64,000 nucleotides of DNA from JAJEEA01 sp965243615. GTDB taxonomy: Bacteria > Acidobacteriota > Vicinamibacteria > Vicinamibacterales > UBA8438. Where the stretch lies: NCBI GenBank assembly GCA_965243615.1, contig CBDEVO010000003.1, forward strand, positions 2,728,001-2,792,000, read 5' to 3'. Positions 1 to 7,856 of this stretch are shown here, one piece after another. The notes under the pieces are model-generated. The model saw only the letters and a program-made list of their open reading frames with translations. It was not told the DNA's origin and did not search any database. Position 1 is the first letter of the stretch, and each line of letters starts with the position of its first letter. The translations under genes and the position numbers were made by a program.

Positions 1-218
1 TCTCGAGGTCGTCGTGGTACGTCGCCCAGTGGAGGGCGATCATGCCGTCGACCCTGCGCCGCGTTGACGTCGGCGCCCCCCGCGTGCAGCAGGGTGCGGA
101 CCAGCGCGGCGTTCCCCTCCTGGGCCGCGGCGGCGAACGGGGCCTCGCCGGCCGCCCACGCGGCTCCGGCCAGTCCCAGCGCCAGCACCGACGGTCGGGC
201 GATTCGTCCTGGTTGCAT
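1..218 (-). pseudogene. Ankyrin-repeat secreted protein, N-terminal part, frameshifted
   Basis: Read leftwards from an ATG at 218 with an AGGAGA ribosome site just upstream. The start encodes a signal peptide (MQPGRIARPSVLALGLAGAA...) followed by an ankyrin helix pair ending in GADVNAAQG. The repeat continues in the neighbouring frame as DGMIALHWATYHDD, so one extra base near position 55 breaks the frame. The gene runs off the left edge, so its full length is unknown. Ankyrin proteins of this secreted kind are found beside DUF1552 genes in Acidobacteria and Planctomycetes, and a DUF1552 remnant lies directly upstream. The repeat assignment is firm; whether the frameshift is biological or a sequencing error cannot be decided here. 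Confidence 0.7.
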
Positions 219-295
219 CCGGATTCTCTCCTGGCCCGGCGACCTCCGCCTCGGCGCCGATCGCCGCCGGCCCCCGATTGATATCGACCGTTGCG

Positions 296-562
296 TTACA
301 CCGCGACAGGGGCGAAGAGCGTGTCGAAGGTGCCGGTGCTGTCGCCGAACTGGGTCGAGCTCCACCCCCATCCGGTCGAGCAGGGTGAAGCGCAGGTTGG
401 CCAGCGGCTTGTCGGTCTTCGTAGCCGATGTGGCGGCCGCGGCCAGCTCAGCAGGCCGTCCACCACGACGAGCGCTCGATGCCGGCCCTCGCCGACCGGA
501 GGTCCTGCGCCGGCGCGGCCGCCTGACGGCCGGGGAGCGGTCGGGCCCTCTTCGCGATGGAG
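296..562 (-). pseudogene. DUF1552 protein, C-terminal remnant with several frameshifts
   Basis: Three short pieces in different minus-strand frames line up with the end of DUF1552 proteins (secreted, function unknown, common in Planctomycetes and Acidobacteria): GRGRHIGYED, then KPLANLRFTLLDRMGVELD, then QFGDSTGTFDTLFAPVAV and a TAA stop at 296-298. Family members normally end with a glycine-rich GGRH stretch, a TLLDK(L/V)G helix and a GDSTG motif, so the order is right but at least two frame changes separate the pieces. The N-terminal bulk is absent or unrecognisable. The ankyrin gene starts 77 bases downstream. Confidence 0.6.
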
Positions 563-996
563 GACTCCCTCTATGGCTGCTACCTGCGCGTGGGCGATCC
601 CGGGCCGTGGGCGGGCGGGTCCTTGGGCGGGCGTCGCCCGCCTCGAGATGCCGTCAGGCATCGGCCGCGCCGGCGCGGTCGATGCGGCCGACCAGGCCGC
701 GGGCTGGCTGCCGGGCTTCGCGTCGGCGCTGCACCGGGACGCGCGGGCCCCGGTGAACCTGACGCCGATCGCGGGTCTCGAACAGCACCTGCATCGCCGC
801 CAAGGCGCCGCGCGCCTCGCGTTGCGCGCGGCGCCCAGGGGTTCACCATTGCGTCGACCTGCTCGGGTGCGGGGGCGTCTCGCGGTTCTGCTCGGCCGCG
901 ACCGCCGCGGTCATGGCCTCGCGGTCCTCAACGGCGGCCGGGGACGCAGGCGCCGTCGCATCCCCGGCCGCCCCCGTCGGGCGGCCCGCCGCCGGA
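563..996. other. Unassigned degenerate stretch
   Basis: About 430 bases with no intact gene. The minus strand carries coding-like pieces in shifting frames, for example EDREAMTAAVAAEQNRETPP near 905-870 and ALAAMQVLFETRDRRQVH near 805-750, whose composition looks protein-like. I could not match them to a family. They probably belong to another decayed gene. Confidence 0.35.
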
Positions 997-2076
997 TCAG
1001 GCGCTGTCGGCCGCGAGCGCACCGCGCAGGGCGTCCAGCTTCGCCGCGTTGAACCGTTGCGCGATCTCCGTGTCGGCGGCCAGACCGTCGAACCCGTGGA
1101 AGGCGCCGGGAACCACCAGGAGCTGCGTCGGCACGCCCGCCTCGATCAGCCGCCGCGCGTACTCGATGTCCTCAAGGACGAACAGGTCGATCCCGCCCAC
1201 GCCGATGAACGCGGGCGGCAGGCCCTCCACGCTGGCGACGCGGGCCGGCACACCGGCGCTCGGCACCGACGCGCCGCCCGCCTCCTGGCCGAGGAAGGCG
1301 CTCCAGCCGAACCGGTTCGCGGTGGCGTTCCACGTGATGCGGCCCATCTGCGGCGGCACCTCGCGCGTGCTCCCGGTCCGATCGTCCAGCATCGGATAGA
1401 CGAGGAGCTGGAACGCCAGCGGCACCTCGCCCCGGTCGCGGGCCGCGATGGCCAGGAGGGCGGCATGCCCGCCGCCGGCGCTCTCGCCCATCACGGCCAG
1501 ACGGTCGGGATCCACGCCCACCTCGTCCGCGTGCTGGTAGAGCCACAGCAGACTGGCATAGTTGTCCTCGACGGACCCCGCGTAGGTCGTCTCCGGCGCC
1601 AGCCGGTACTCGACGGTGACGACGCCGCAATCGAGCGCCGCGGCAACCTCCTGGAGAGGACGCACGCTCGCAGAGGCCGACCCGGCGACGTAGCCGCCGC
1701 CGTGCGCGTGGAGGATGCCGGGCCGGCTCGCGCCGGGCTTCGCGTTGATGATGTAAACCTCGACGTCCGGCTCACCGGCCGAACCTGGGACGGTCCGCCT
1801 CTCGACCGGCGGAGCCTCCAGGGGCGGCGGCGTCAAGGCATCCGCCGCTCCCCGCATCGTCGGCAGCGTGTCCGCCGTAATCGCGGACAGCGCCTGGCCC
1901 AACGGCTGCGCCTGGCGCGCGGCGGCGCGCAGCTCGGGGTGGACGAACGAAAGCGGGTCCGCGTCGGACGAGGCCTGCGGCAACGCCGCCAGCGCGGAGC
2001 GGGCGCTGGAAAGAGCCAGGAGTCCCGGCATTGTCATCCCCGCGAGCATGAGCTCACGGCGTGTCAGTTCGGTCAT
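997..2076 (-). CDS. HSL-family alpha/beta hydrolase (esterase), secreted
   Basis: A 359-residue esterase or lipase of the hormone-sensitive-lipase family. The N-terminus has a twin-arginine-like start (TRRELMLAGMTMPGLLAL) and then an Ala-rich cleavage region, suggesting export. The oxyanion-hole motif HGGG lies near residue 125, the nucleophile motif GESAGG near 197, and the C-terminal Asp and His (GAFHGFDG) complete the triad. The ATG at 2076 is chosen over an upstream ATG because TAAGGAGA sits at the right distance and the signal sequence begins there. It likely hydrolyses small acyl esters in the periplasm; the substrate is unknown. It stands alone, without an evident operon partner. Confidence 0.88.
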   Translation of the reverse strand: MTELTRRELMLAGMTMPGLLALSSARSALAALPQASSDADPLSFVHPELRAAARQAQPLGQALSAITADTLPTMRGAADALTPPPLEAPPVERRTVPGSAGEPDVEVYIINAKPGASRPGILHAHGGGYVAGSASASVRPLQEVAAALDCGVVTVEYRLAPETTYAGSVEDNYASLLWLYQHADEVGVDPDRLAVMGESAGGGHAALLAIAARDRGEVPLAFQLLVYPMLDDRTGSTREVPPQMGRITWNATANRFGWSAFLGQEAGGASVPSAGVPARVASVEGLPPAFIGVGGIDLFVLEDIEYARRLIEAGVPTQLLVVPGAFHGFDGLAADTEIAQRFNAAKLDALRGALAADSA

Positions 2077-2249
2077 TGCGTTCTCCTTAGTCCCTGTCGG
2101 GCGTCGGCGGCTTGCGCGGCCGCCCGCCTGTTGATCCACGACGAACCCGGCCGTAACGATAGATTGTAGGCTATGCTGACCGTGTTCTTGTTCGGGGGAT
2201 GTCCCGCTGGCGGTTGGATTTCGCGGGTGACGGACTCCGTACCTGACGA

Positions 2250-2662
2250 GTTAAACTGTTCGACGTCGCGGTGTTGTTCACCTGCGGGACGCGTTCCGCG
2301 TCGGCGACGTCTGGCTGGCGTGGTCGCGCCGCTACGGCGACATCCGAAAGGCGCTGCTGTCGGCTCCCGGCTTCGCTGATGCCAACCGCAGCCTGCCGGT
2401 CCCGGCCAGTCTGCACGACTGGCTCGCCGAGCGCCGGTCCGCCCTCGACGAGGGCTTGCGCCGGCTGGCCGTTGCGGCGTGGGCCGGTGCGTTCGCCGGC
2501 GGGGGAGCATCGAAGACAGCGTGCTTCGCGTCGAGAGGACGGAAGCCGCCGTGCCGGACGCGGCCGCTGACACCCGGCCGCCGACCTCTACCGGCGGCTG
2601 CCCGAGGCGCGGATCACGGACATCCTCCTCGAGGTGGACGACGCCGATCGAACGTCGAGGCG
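2250..2662 (+). pseudogene. Tn3-family transposase remnant (C-terminal region), frameshifted
   Basis: Plus-strand pieces in three frames match the catalytic C-terminal part of Tn3-type (DDE_Tnp_Tn3) transposases: KLFDVAVLF, then LRDAFRVGDVWLAWSRRYGD, then SIEDSVLRVERTEAAVPDAA, then LYRRLPEARITDILLEVDDA. Their order and spacing are those of the family. Each join needs a frame change, so the gene is dead, and both ends are missing. No Tn3 terminal repeats or resolvase were recognised. The remnant overlaps the 3' end of the lipoprotein gene on the other strand and has probably replaced that gene's native tail. Confidence 0.75.
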
Positions 2663-3160
2663 GCGCGGCGACTGCACCGGCTGCTGCGCGAACGGCTCGC
2701 GCCTCTCCGCTGACCTCGGCCCGAACTCGATCCGGGACGGGTACTCGTACGCGCCGCCGAGGGTGAAGTCAGCGGCTGCCGGTATCAGGGCCGCGAGAAG
2801 GCCCATCCGAATGCTCCCTTCCGGATCCTCCTCTCCGGGGAACTGGGGGTAGACGCCGTAGCCGAGGAAGAACGCGGCCACCAGATCCAACCACATCCAC
2901 TTGCTCAGGCTGTTCCCCAGCTGCCTGTACTCCGAGTTGCCCTGTTGATCGACGACGCGAACCTGGGGACTCGCGGCGCGGCGAGTCATGACGAACTCGG
3001 TCGGCGTGGTGCCGGCCGGCTCGCTGGCGACGAAGACCTCGGCGCCCGGCGGCTCCGACAGCACCTGGATGCGTTGCGAGGTGCCATTGATCATGGTCGC
3101 GCAGCCCGCCATCGACAGCATGGCGCTGGCGACCCCGATGAAATGCAGGCTCTTCAACAC
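2588..3160 (-). CDS. PEGA-type outer-membrane lipoprotein, 3' end replaced by transposon debris
   Basis: A lipoprotein of 190 codons. The signal peptide ends in a lipobox (MAGC, Cys about residue 19), followed by ATMINGTSQRIQVLSEPPG and a stretch typical of PEGA domains, then a hydrophobic helix pair (LDLVAAFFLGYG; MGLLAALIPAAADF) and a basic end, GGAYEYPSRIEF. After roughly residue 148 the reading frame passes into the antisense of the Tn3 remnant, so the last 40 or so residues are probably not native. The start is a GTG at 3160 with AGAGGAGC upstream. The IS-interrupted gene upstream ends with a TAG at 3173-3175, 12 bases before this start, so the two were once one operon. Confidence 0.75.
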   Translation of the reverse strand: MLKSLHFIGVASAMLSMAGCATMINGTSQRIQVLSEPPGAEVFVASEPAGTTPTEFVMTRRAASPQVRVVDQQGNSEYRQLGNSLSKWMWLDLVAAFFLGYGVYPQFPGEEDPEGSIRMGLLAALIPAAADFTLGGAYEYPSRIEFGPRSAERREPFAQQPVQSPRRLDVRSASSTSRRMSVIRASGSRR

Positions 3161-3172
3161 GGGTCTGCTCCT

Positions 3173-3222
3173 CTACCGGATGCGCATGGCGAGCCCGTTC
3201 CGCTGGAAGCCGGGCTCGATAG
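3173..3222 (-). pseudogene. 3' end of a gene split by the IS element (distal piece)
   Basis: On the minus strand, directly outside the left IS end, the frame reads EPGFQRNGLAMRIR and stops with a TAG at 3173-3175. Joined across the IS, with one ATAG copy removed, it continues without a break from the proximal piece at 5310-5500. This rejoined frame is good evidence that the IS entered the last 20 codons of a coding sequence upstream of the lipoprotein gene. Confidence 0.7.
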
Positions 3223-5309
3223 CCCAAGTTTACCAAGTTGACCGGCCATTTTGACGATTTTGGCCCTATTTCGGGGTTGTCGTGTCTGTAAGTTGTTGAT
3301 TATAAAGGACCGGGGCCTGAGAAAACGCGATGTAGTGCCATAATTTTATATAACGGGTTGACTTCGGCAGGGGCGCCCGATATCGTGGCCATCGTGTTCA
3401 TTCGCCGCACTCAGACACGGCGCACACACGACGGAAAGCCCTACTTCGCCCATCGCCTCGTCCACAGCGAGCGCGTCGGAAACAATGTCCGGCAGCGCAC
3501 CCTGCTCAATCTCGGGCGCCATTTCGACATCCCCCAGGCCCAATGGCCGCAGTTGTGCGCCCGCATCGAAGACCTCTTGTCCGGTCAGGCGCTCCTCGTC
3601 GCCGAGGGCCCGCGCGCCGTCGAACACGAAGCCCAGCGCATCGCCGCGCACTTGGTTGCCCGCGGCGCGCCGGTGAGCGGCGCGGCGGCCGGACCGGTCG
3701 ACGTACAGCGCGTCGATGTCGATTCCCTGCGTCTGGTCCGCCCGCGCAGTGTCGGGGTCGAGCAGGTCGGCCTGTGGGCCCTTGAGCAATTGGGGCTGCC
3801 GGCCCTGCTCGCCGACCTCGGCGTCAACGGCGCCCTGCGCGCAGCCGCGGCCGGCGTCATCGTCGGCCGTCTCGCCCAGCCCGCCTCGGAGCGGGCGACC
3901 CACCGCTGGCTGGCTGAGCGCAGCGGCCTCGGGGAGTTGCTCGGCGTCGACTTCGAGACCGTCGGCGCGATGCAGCTCTACCGCGCCTCGGACGCGCTGG
4001 TGAAGCACCGCGAGGCGATCGAGGCGCATCTGTTCGACCGCGCGATGGGGCTGTTCGACATCCAGCCGACGGTGACCCTCTACGACCTGACCAACACCTA
4101 CTTCGAAGGCGAGGCGGGCGAGCAGCCGCAGGCGCAGCGCGGGCACTCGAAGGAGAAGCGCAGCGACTGCCCGCTGCTGACCCTGGGCCTCATGCTCGAC
4201 GCCAGCGGCTTCGTGCGCCGCTCCAAGGTCTTCGCCGGCAACGTCCGGGAACAGCGCACGCTGGCCGGCATGCTCGGGGCGCTCGGGGCGCCACCCGGCG
4301 CCCTCGTGGTCATGGACCGCGGCGTCGCCACCGAAGCCTGCATCCAGTGGTTGCGCGACCACGACTACCGCTACCTGGTCGTCAGCCGCGAACGTCACCG
4401 TCAATTCGACGCCGCGGCCGCCGTCTCGCTCCGGACCCGGTCCAACCAGACCGTGCACCTGCAGAAGGTGGTCTCGACCGACCCCGACGAGGTCCGCCTG
4501 TACTGCTACTCCGAAGAACGGGCCGAGAAGGAGCGGGGCATCGTCGAGCGTTTCGCCGCCCGCTTCGAGGCGGCCCTGACCCAGCTCCACGAAGGGCTGG
4601 CGCGGCCCCGCGCCCACAAGCGGCTCAACCAGGTGTGGCAGCGCATCGGGCGGCTGAAGACGAAGCACGCCCGCGTCGCCTCGCACTACCAGATCGAGGT
4701 CACCGCCGACGAGACCGGCGAGAAGGCGGTCGCCGTCACCTGGACCCGCCGTCCCCGGGACGGCTCAATGGTCACTCACCCGGGGGTTTACTGCCTGCGC
4801 AGCAGCGAGACCGAGTGGGACGAAGACGCCCTGTGGCGCACCTACACCACCCTCACCGACGTGGAGGCCGTGTTCCGCTCGCTCAAATCCGAGCTCGGCC
4901 TGCGCCCCATCTACCACCACAAGCCGCGCCGGGCCGACGGCCACCTGTTCATCACCGTCATCGCCTACCAACTCGTGCAGGTCATCCGCACCCGCCTGCG
5001 CGCACACGGCAACGCCGCCAGTTGGACGACGTTGCGCCGCATCCTGGACGGCCAGCACCGCGTCACCGCCACGTTCCGGCGTCCTGACGGGCGCACGCTG
5101 CACGTGCGCACGGCCACGCAAGCCGAACCCGGGCAGCGGGAACTCTACGACGCGCTCGGCGTCGACCCCCACCCCGGGGGCGTCCGCAAGACCGTCGTCT
5201 GACCGCCCCCCTCACCGGTTTGGTGCACGTTTGTAGTGCCACTCGGCGATTCTTGTCGCCGTAAGCCCTTTACTTGCAACAGGTTGGTTTTAGGGTTGGT
5301 AAACTCGGG
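3223..5309 (+). mobile_element. IS1634-type insertion sequence with terminal repeats and ATAG duplication
   Basis: The element is bounded by inverted repeats: CCCAAGTTTACCAA at 3223-3236 on the left and the complement of CCCGAGTTTACCAA at 5296-5309 on the right (13 of 14 match). ATAG occurs immediately outside both ends (3219-3222 and 5310-5313), as expected for a target duplication. A 10-bp direct repeat, TGTAGTGCCA, also occurs inside both ends at 3331-3340 and 5232-5241. The single gene encodes the transposase. Removing the element and one ATAG restores a host reading frame, which supports these borders independently. IS1634 elements usually make somewhat longer duplications, so the 4-bp value is slightly unusual. 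Confidence 0.85.
3385..5202 (+). CDS. IS1634-family transposase
   Basis: A DDE transposase of about 605 residues, full length for IS1634/IS4-group enzymes. Landmarks: VTLYDLTNTYFEGE near residue 230 (first catalytic Asp), GALVVMDRGVATE near 305 (second Asp region), and the YREK-like C-terminal block TDVEAVFRSLKSELGLRPIYHHK near 490 with the catalytic Glu. The frame opens at a TTG at 3358; the GTG at 3385 is preferred because GGCAGGGGC lies 10 bases upstream and the usual MAIVFIRR-like start follows. No frameshift or stop is seen, so the element could still be active. It is the only intact transposase gene in the window. Confidence 0.88.
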   Translation: MAIVFIRRTQTRRTHDGKPYFAHRLVHSERVGNNVRQRTLLNLGRHFDIPQAQWPQLCARIEDLLSGQALLVAEGPRAVEHEAQRIAAHLVARGAPVSGAAAGPVDVQRVDVDSLRLVRPRSVGVEQVGLWALEQLGLPALLADLGVNGALRAAAAGVIVGRLAQPASERATHRWLAERSGLGELLGVDFETVGAMQLYRASDALVKHREAIEAHLFDRAMGLFDIQPTVTLYDLTNTYFEGEAGEQPQAQRGHSKEKRSDCPLLTLGLMLDASGFVRRSKVFAGNVREQRTLAGMLGALGAPPGALVVMDRGVATEACIQWLRDHDYRYLVVSRERHRQFDAAAAVSLRTRSNQTVHLQKVVSTDPDEVRLYCYSEERAEKERGIVERFAARFEAALTQLHEGLARPRAHKRLNQVWQRIGRLKTKHARVASHYQIEVTADETGEKAVAVTWTRRPRDGSMVTHPGVYCLRSSETEWDEDALWRTYTTLTDVEAVFRSLKSELGLRPIYHHKPRRADGHLFITVIAYQLVQVIRTRLRAHGNAASWTTLRRILDGQHRVTATFRRPDGRTLHVRTATQAEPGQRELYDALGVDPHPGGVRKTVV

Positions 5310-5500
5310 ATAGCGGTGAAGGAGAACACGTTCGACACGCGACCGTCGACGTCCGCCCGAAATGCGATCGGCGTGTCCGGGGTCAGCCCTCGGATGACGA
5401 ACACGCCGTTCCATCCGGTGGCCTGGAATCGCCATCCAGGGGCTCTGAGGGCCCCAGCGGTCGGGAACCAGGCCGCGCTACCGCGCCGCCGCGCGGTCGC
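5310..5500 (-). pseudogene. Proximal piece of the IS-interrupted gene
   Basis: The minus-strand frame reads GSAAWFPTAGALRAP, GWRFQATGWNGVFVIRGLTP, DTPIAFRADVDGRVSNVFSF and then TAI into the IS. Rejoined with the piece at 3173-3222, it ends EPGFQRNGLAMRIR. The alternation of hydrophobic and polar residues suggests a small beta-rich extracytoplasmic domain, but no family was recognised. The frame is closed upstream by a TGA near 5505, so the N-terminal part is missing, shifted or lost. It may have been the distal gene of the operon that ends with the PEGA lipoprotein. Confidence 0.5.
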
Positions 5501-5660
5501 CGGTCAGCACCGGGGCGAGGGAAGTCGCCGCTCGTCGCTGCCGCCGTGCCTCCTCCAGATCCCGCCACCCCAGACCCACAATCCCAACCAGGGGGGCGCC
5601 GGCGACGAACCCGGCGAGGACCGCCGTTCGGCGCCCCACACGAGCGTGATGGAGACGAAC
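5484..5660 (-). CDS. Possible small membrane protein
   Basis: A minus-strand frame reads RTAVLAGFVAGAPLVGIVGL, then GWRDLEEARRQRRAATSLAP, VLTGDRAAAR and a TAG stop at about 5484. One transmembrane helix followed by a strongly charged tail is a believable small membrane protein. No convincing start was found: the ATG near 5680 reads MSPRSQSLFVSITLVWG in a different frame, so a frameshift may separate it from this tail. No family was recognised. It lies just downstream of the membrane protein ending at 5709 and could be its operon partner. Confidence 0.3.
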
Positions 5661-5708
5661 AGCGATTGAGAACGTGGCGACATTTTCCTGTCGGCCCGGC
5701 GGGCTCCG

Positions 5709-6272
5709 TCACCACGAGACCGACAGGGCGGCCCCGGCATGCTCCCTCGACACCAGCGGCCTGAGCACTGCACGCCGCTTCCCTGTCGAGGCCCGGTAGA
5801 GATCCGTCATCCCCATGTGGCGACCGTCAATGCTGGCTCCGATCAAGCCCCCTGCTGTGCCGACCGCGCCCGTGAGCAGCCCAAACCCGGCAAGTCCGGC
5901 TCCGCCCCCACTCGGCAGTTCTCCCTCGTGGTGCGCTATCAGCACGAACATCACCAACAGCGGCGCCGCACCCACCGCGAACCCTATGGCGAAGCCGTCC
6001 CGTGTGGGATCCTCCCAGTGCTGGCGGATGCGCAGGACGCGGGACTCGTCGAGCTCGACCCGGCGCCCGCTGACGACCACGCTCAGTGAGGACCCCGAGA
6101 CGTCGAGGGCCCGGCCCATGACCACCTCCTCCTCGGGGCCGTGCGTGACCACGACGTCTTTCCCGAGTTCGATCAGCTCCGCGAGTTCGCGGAACGAGTC
6201 GGCGGGCTGCGCTCCCGCCGAGCCCGCCAACAATGCAAGCAGAATCCACGCGCCCGATCTCACCGCACTCAT
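5709..6272 (-). CDS. Exported membrane protein of unknown function
   Basis: A 187-residue protein with a clear signal peptide (SGAWILLALLAGSAGAQ). A small beta-strand-rich domain follows, with the pattern GKDVVVTHGPEEEVVMGRAL and VVVSGRRVELDESRVLRIRQ, resembling an SH3-like or LSm-like fold. Two hydrophobic helices come next (FAIGFAVGAAPLLVMFVLIA and a Gly-rich GLAGFGLLTGAVGTAGGLIG), then a basic tail. The ATG at 6272 is chosen over a GTG at 6281 because TAGGAGGT lies 8 bases before the ATG and overlaps the GTG. The SH3-like domain plus glycine-rich helices recurs in Acidobacteria proteins of unknown role. Confidence 0.75.
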   Translation of the reverse strand: MSAVRSGAWILLALLAGSAGAQPADSFRELAELIELGKDVVVTHGPEEEVVMGRALDVSGSSLSVVVSGRRVELDESRVLRIRQHWEDPTRDGFAIGFAVGAAPLLVMFVLIAHHEGELPSGGGAGLAGFGLLTGAVGTAGGLIGASIDGRHMGMTDLYRASTGKRRAVLRPLVSREHAGAALSVSW

Positions 6273-6920
6273 GGGGTGCACCTCCTACCCCGGAGTGCGC
6301 GAACGACGAGCGAGACGGCTCAAGATCGGGTCGCTCAGTCCCCGAACCCGATGATGACGCGGGCGGACCGCGTGAACCCGCTCACATACGTGCGGTTCAC
6401 GATGAAGAGCAGGTCGGCCGCCACGCGGACCACGACCGTGCCTGTCCTCAGCCGTGATCGCCGGCCGGCCGCCGGTAGCCGGCGAGGACGCGCCGTCCCC
6501 CCCAAGCCCATCACGGTTGTATGGCCGACGCTCGACGAGGTAAGGCGGCGACGGCGCTGTCCTCGAGCGACCGGGTCGTCGAGCCAGGCGTCGACGCGGT
6601 TCGCGGCGGGTTGTGATGGCGGGCCCGAGCTCGCGGTCCGGCGTGATCAAGACGATGAGACCAGGCTGGCTAGTAGCCTAGACGGCCCCTCTCCCCGACG
6701 AAGCACCGTCATGCGTGCGCTGTCACGGGCAACCGTGACAATCACCGAATACCAGCGTGACTCGTCGTCGAAGCGCCCTCGATCGTTCGTCGTCTCGGCG
6801 GCCCGCTCTCGGGCTGACGCCGGTGGCGCCCGCCGACGCCGCCAGCGGCGTCAACCCGCTCGGGGCATTGACGAACGTCGGGGTGTTGACAACAGGTCAT
6901 TCCATAACAGCGCTAGCCCG
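6273..6920. other. Gene-poor stretch
   Basis: About 650 bases between the membrane-protein gene and the IS21 remnant. It must hold the promoter of the 5709-6272 gene. Short coding-like minus-strand pieces occur (RVAADLLFIVNRTYVSGF near 6425-6370; NTPTFVNAPSGLTPLAA near 6890-6840) but are too short and broken to assign. I see no intact gene. Confidence 0.4.
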
Positions 6921-7080
6921 GCGGCTACAGCCGTGTGCGGGACTACGTCCGGGCGGTTCGTCCCCGCGAGGCGCCCGAACCGGTGGTGCCGTTCGAGACG
7001 CCGGGGGGGCGTCAGGGCCAGGTTGACTTCGCGACGTTCACCCTGCCGTGCGGCCGCCGGCCCGCCCTGGTGGCCGGTTA
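6920..7080 (+). pseudogene. IS21-family IstA transposase fragment
   Basis: The plus strand encodes GYSRVRDYVRAVRPREAPEP, then VVPFETPGGRQGQVDFATF and TLPCGRRPALVAG before a TAG at about 7078-7080. This is the conserved IstA segment that leads into the first catalytic aspartate (GxQGQVDF). About 50 residues remain from a protein of roughly 400-500; both sides are missing and no istB gene is present. It is a dead relic. Confidence 0.8.
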
Positions 7081-7086
7081 GGGTTA

Positions 7087-7108
7087 GGCCGGAAGCAAGC
7101 TTCCGGCC
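7087..7108. repeat. 22-bp inverted repeat
   Basis: GGCCGGAAGC and its exact complement GCTTCCGGCC are separated by two bases. It directly follows the IS21 relic and a short GGTTAGGGTTAGG run. It could be an old element end or a terminator-like hairpin, but no T-run follows. Confidence 0.5.
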
Positions 7109-7250
7109 GCAACAAGGCGGCGGCCCGTTAGCTGAGTGGAAGGTCTTGCGAACGAGGAAACGCTCATATAGGGCACAGGCGGGGGGCGGTGTCGGAGATG
7201 CAATCGACCCCTCATGTGAACCTGGACCCCTTGCCCGTCGCCCCCGTCCA

Positions 7251-7281
7251 CCCGGCCGCCTGTCGAAGACAGGCGGCCGGG
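7251..7281. terminator. Strong 14-bp hairpin next to the integrase relic
   Basis: CCCGGCCGCCTGTC, loop GAA, GACAGGCGGCCGGG: a perfect stem with no T-tract. It lies 17 bases downstream of the integrase relic's stop, where a terminator for that gene would be expected. A similar 13-bp hairpin follows the AlpA gene at 14579-14611. Confidence 0.6.
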
Positions 7282-7297
7282 ACGGATGAATTTCGCG

Positions 7298-7830
7298 CTA
7301 TGCACTCGACCGAAAGCCGTGAACGTCCGCATCCGTACCCGTCGCTCTCCGTAGCGCCTTGATCAAGGTGTCGCCGTTGAGCAGCCGCCCGCCCACGCCA
7401 GGGAAGATCAACGAATCGGCCGCGCCGTCAGAATGCGCTCTCATGCCCTCGAGAACGGCCACAGCCGCATCCGACAACGGCACCCGATGTTCCCGCCCCG
7501 GCCTTCATCCGTGATGCCGGTACGCGCCACTCCCGTGCCTCGAGGTCGACCTCGCCCCACATCGCCCCGCGCGCCTCGCCGGACCGTACGGCCGTCAGCA
7601 GCAGCGACTCGAACGCCAGCTTGACCGCCGGCGCCGTCGACTGCACGACTCTGAAGCCGTGCACCACGCCCGGCAAGCAGCAGATCGGCGATGTCGATCG
7701 GTTGCGTGCGGAACGGCTTCGCGGCCTCGACCGTTGCGTGAGCGCCCCGGAGATCGAAACCGGCGGCCTTGCCGGCGTTCGTAATCGCGTTGACCACCGA
7801 GACGCAGACCTGCCGGCGGACCGAACGCAG
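7298..7830 (-). pseudogene. Tyrosine recombinase (P4-type integrase) relic
   Basis: Minus-strand pieces in several frames reproduce the catalytic domain of a P4-like integrase: AFESLLLTAVRSGEARGAMW (with the first catalytic Arg), GEVDLEAREWRVPASRMKAG, then in the next frame REHRVPLSDAAVAVLEG, SLIFPGVGGRLLNGDTLIKA and finally VHGFRSSA and a stop. The HGFR motif survives but the C-terminal His and Tyr parts are gone, and the upstream piece (AITNAGKAAGFDLRGAH) does not fit the usual core-binding domain. At least two frameshifts and a 3' truncation make it inactive. The hairpin at 7251-7281 follows it. Confidence 0.78.
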
Positions 7831-7856
7831 GCCGCGCGGCTCGCGGCGGAAGCCGG

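Noticed and set aside
3346..4686. A 446-codon minus-strand open frame inside the IS
   Set aside because: It is antisense to the transposase; IS1634 elements carry one gene, and the predicted protein has no recognisable domain.
7072..7088. Telomere-like GGTTAGGGTTAGG run
   Set aside because: There are only two units. It lies between an IS21 relic and an inverted repeat and is most simply chance or an old element border.
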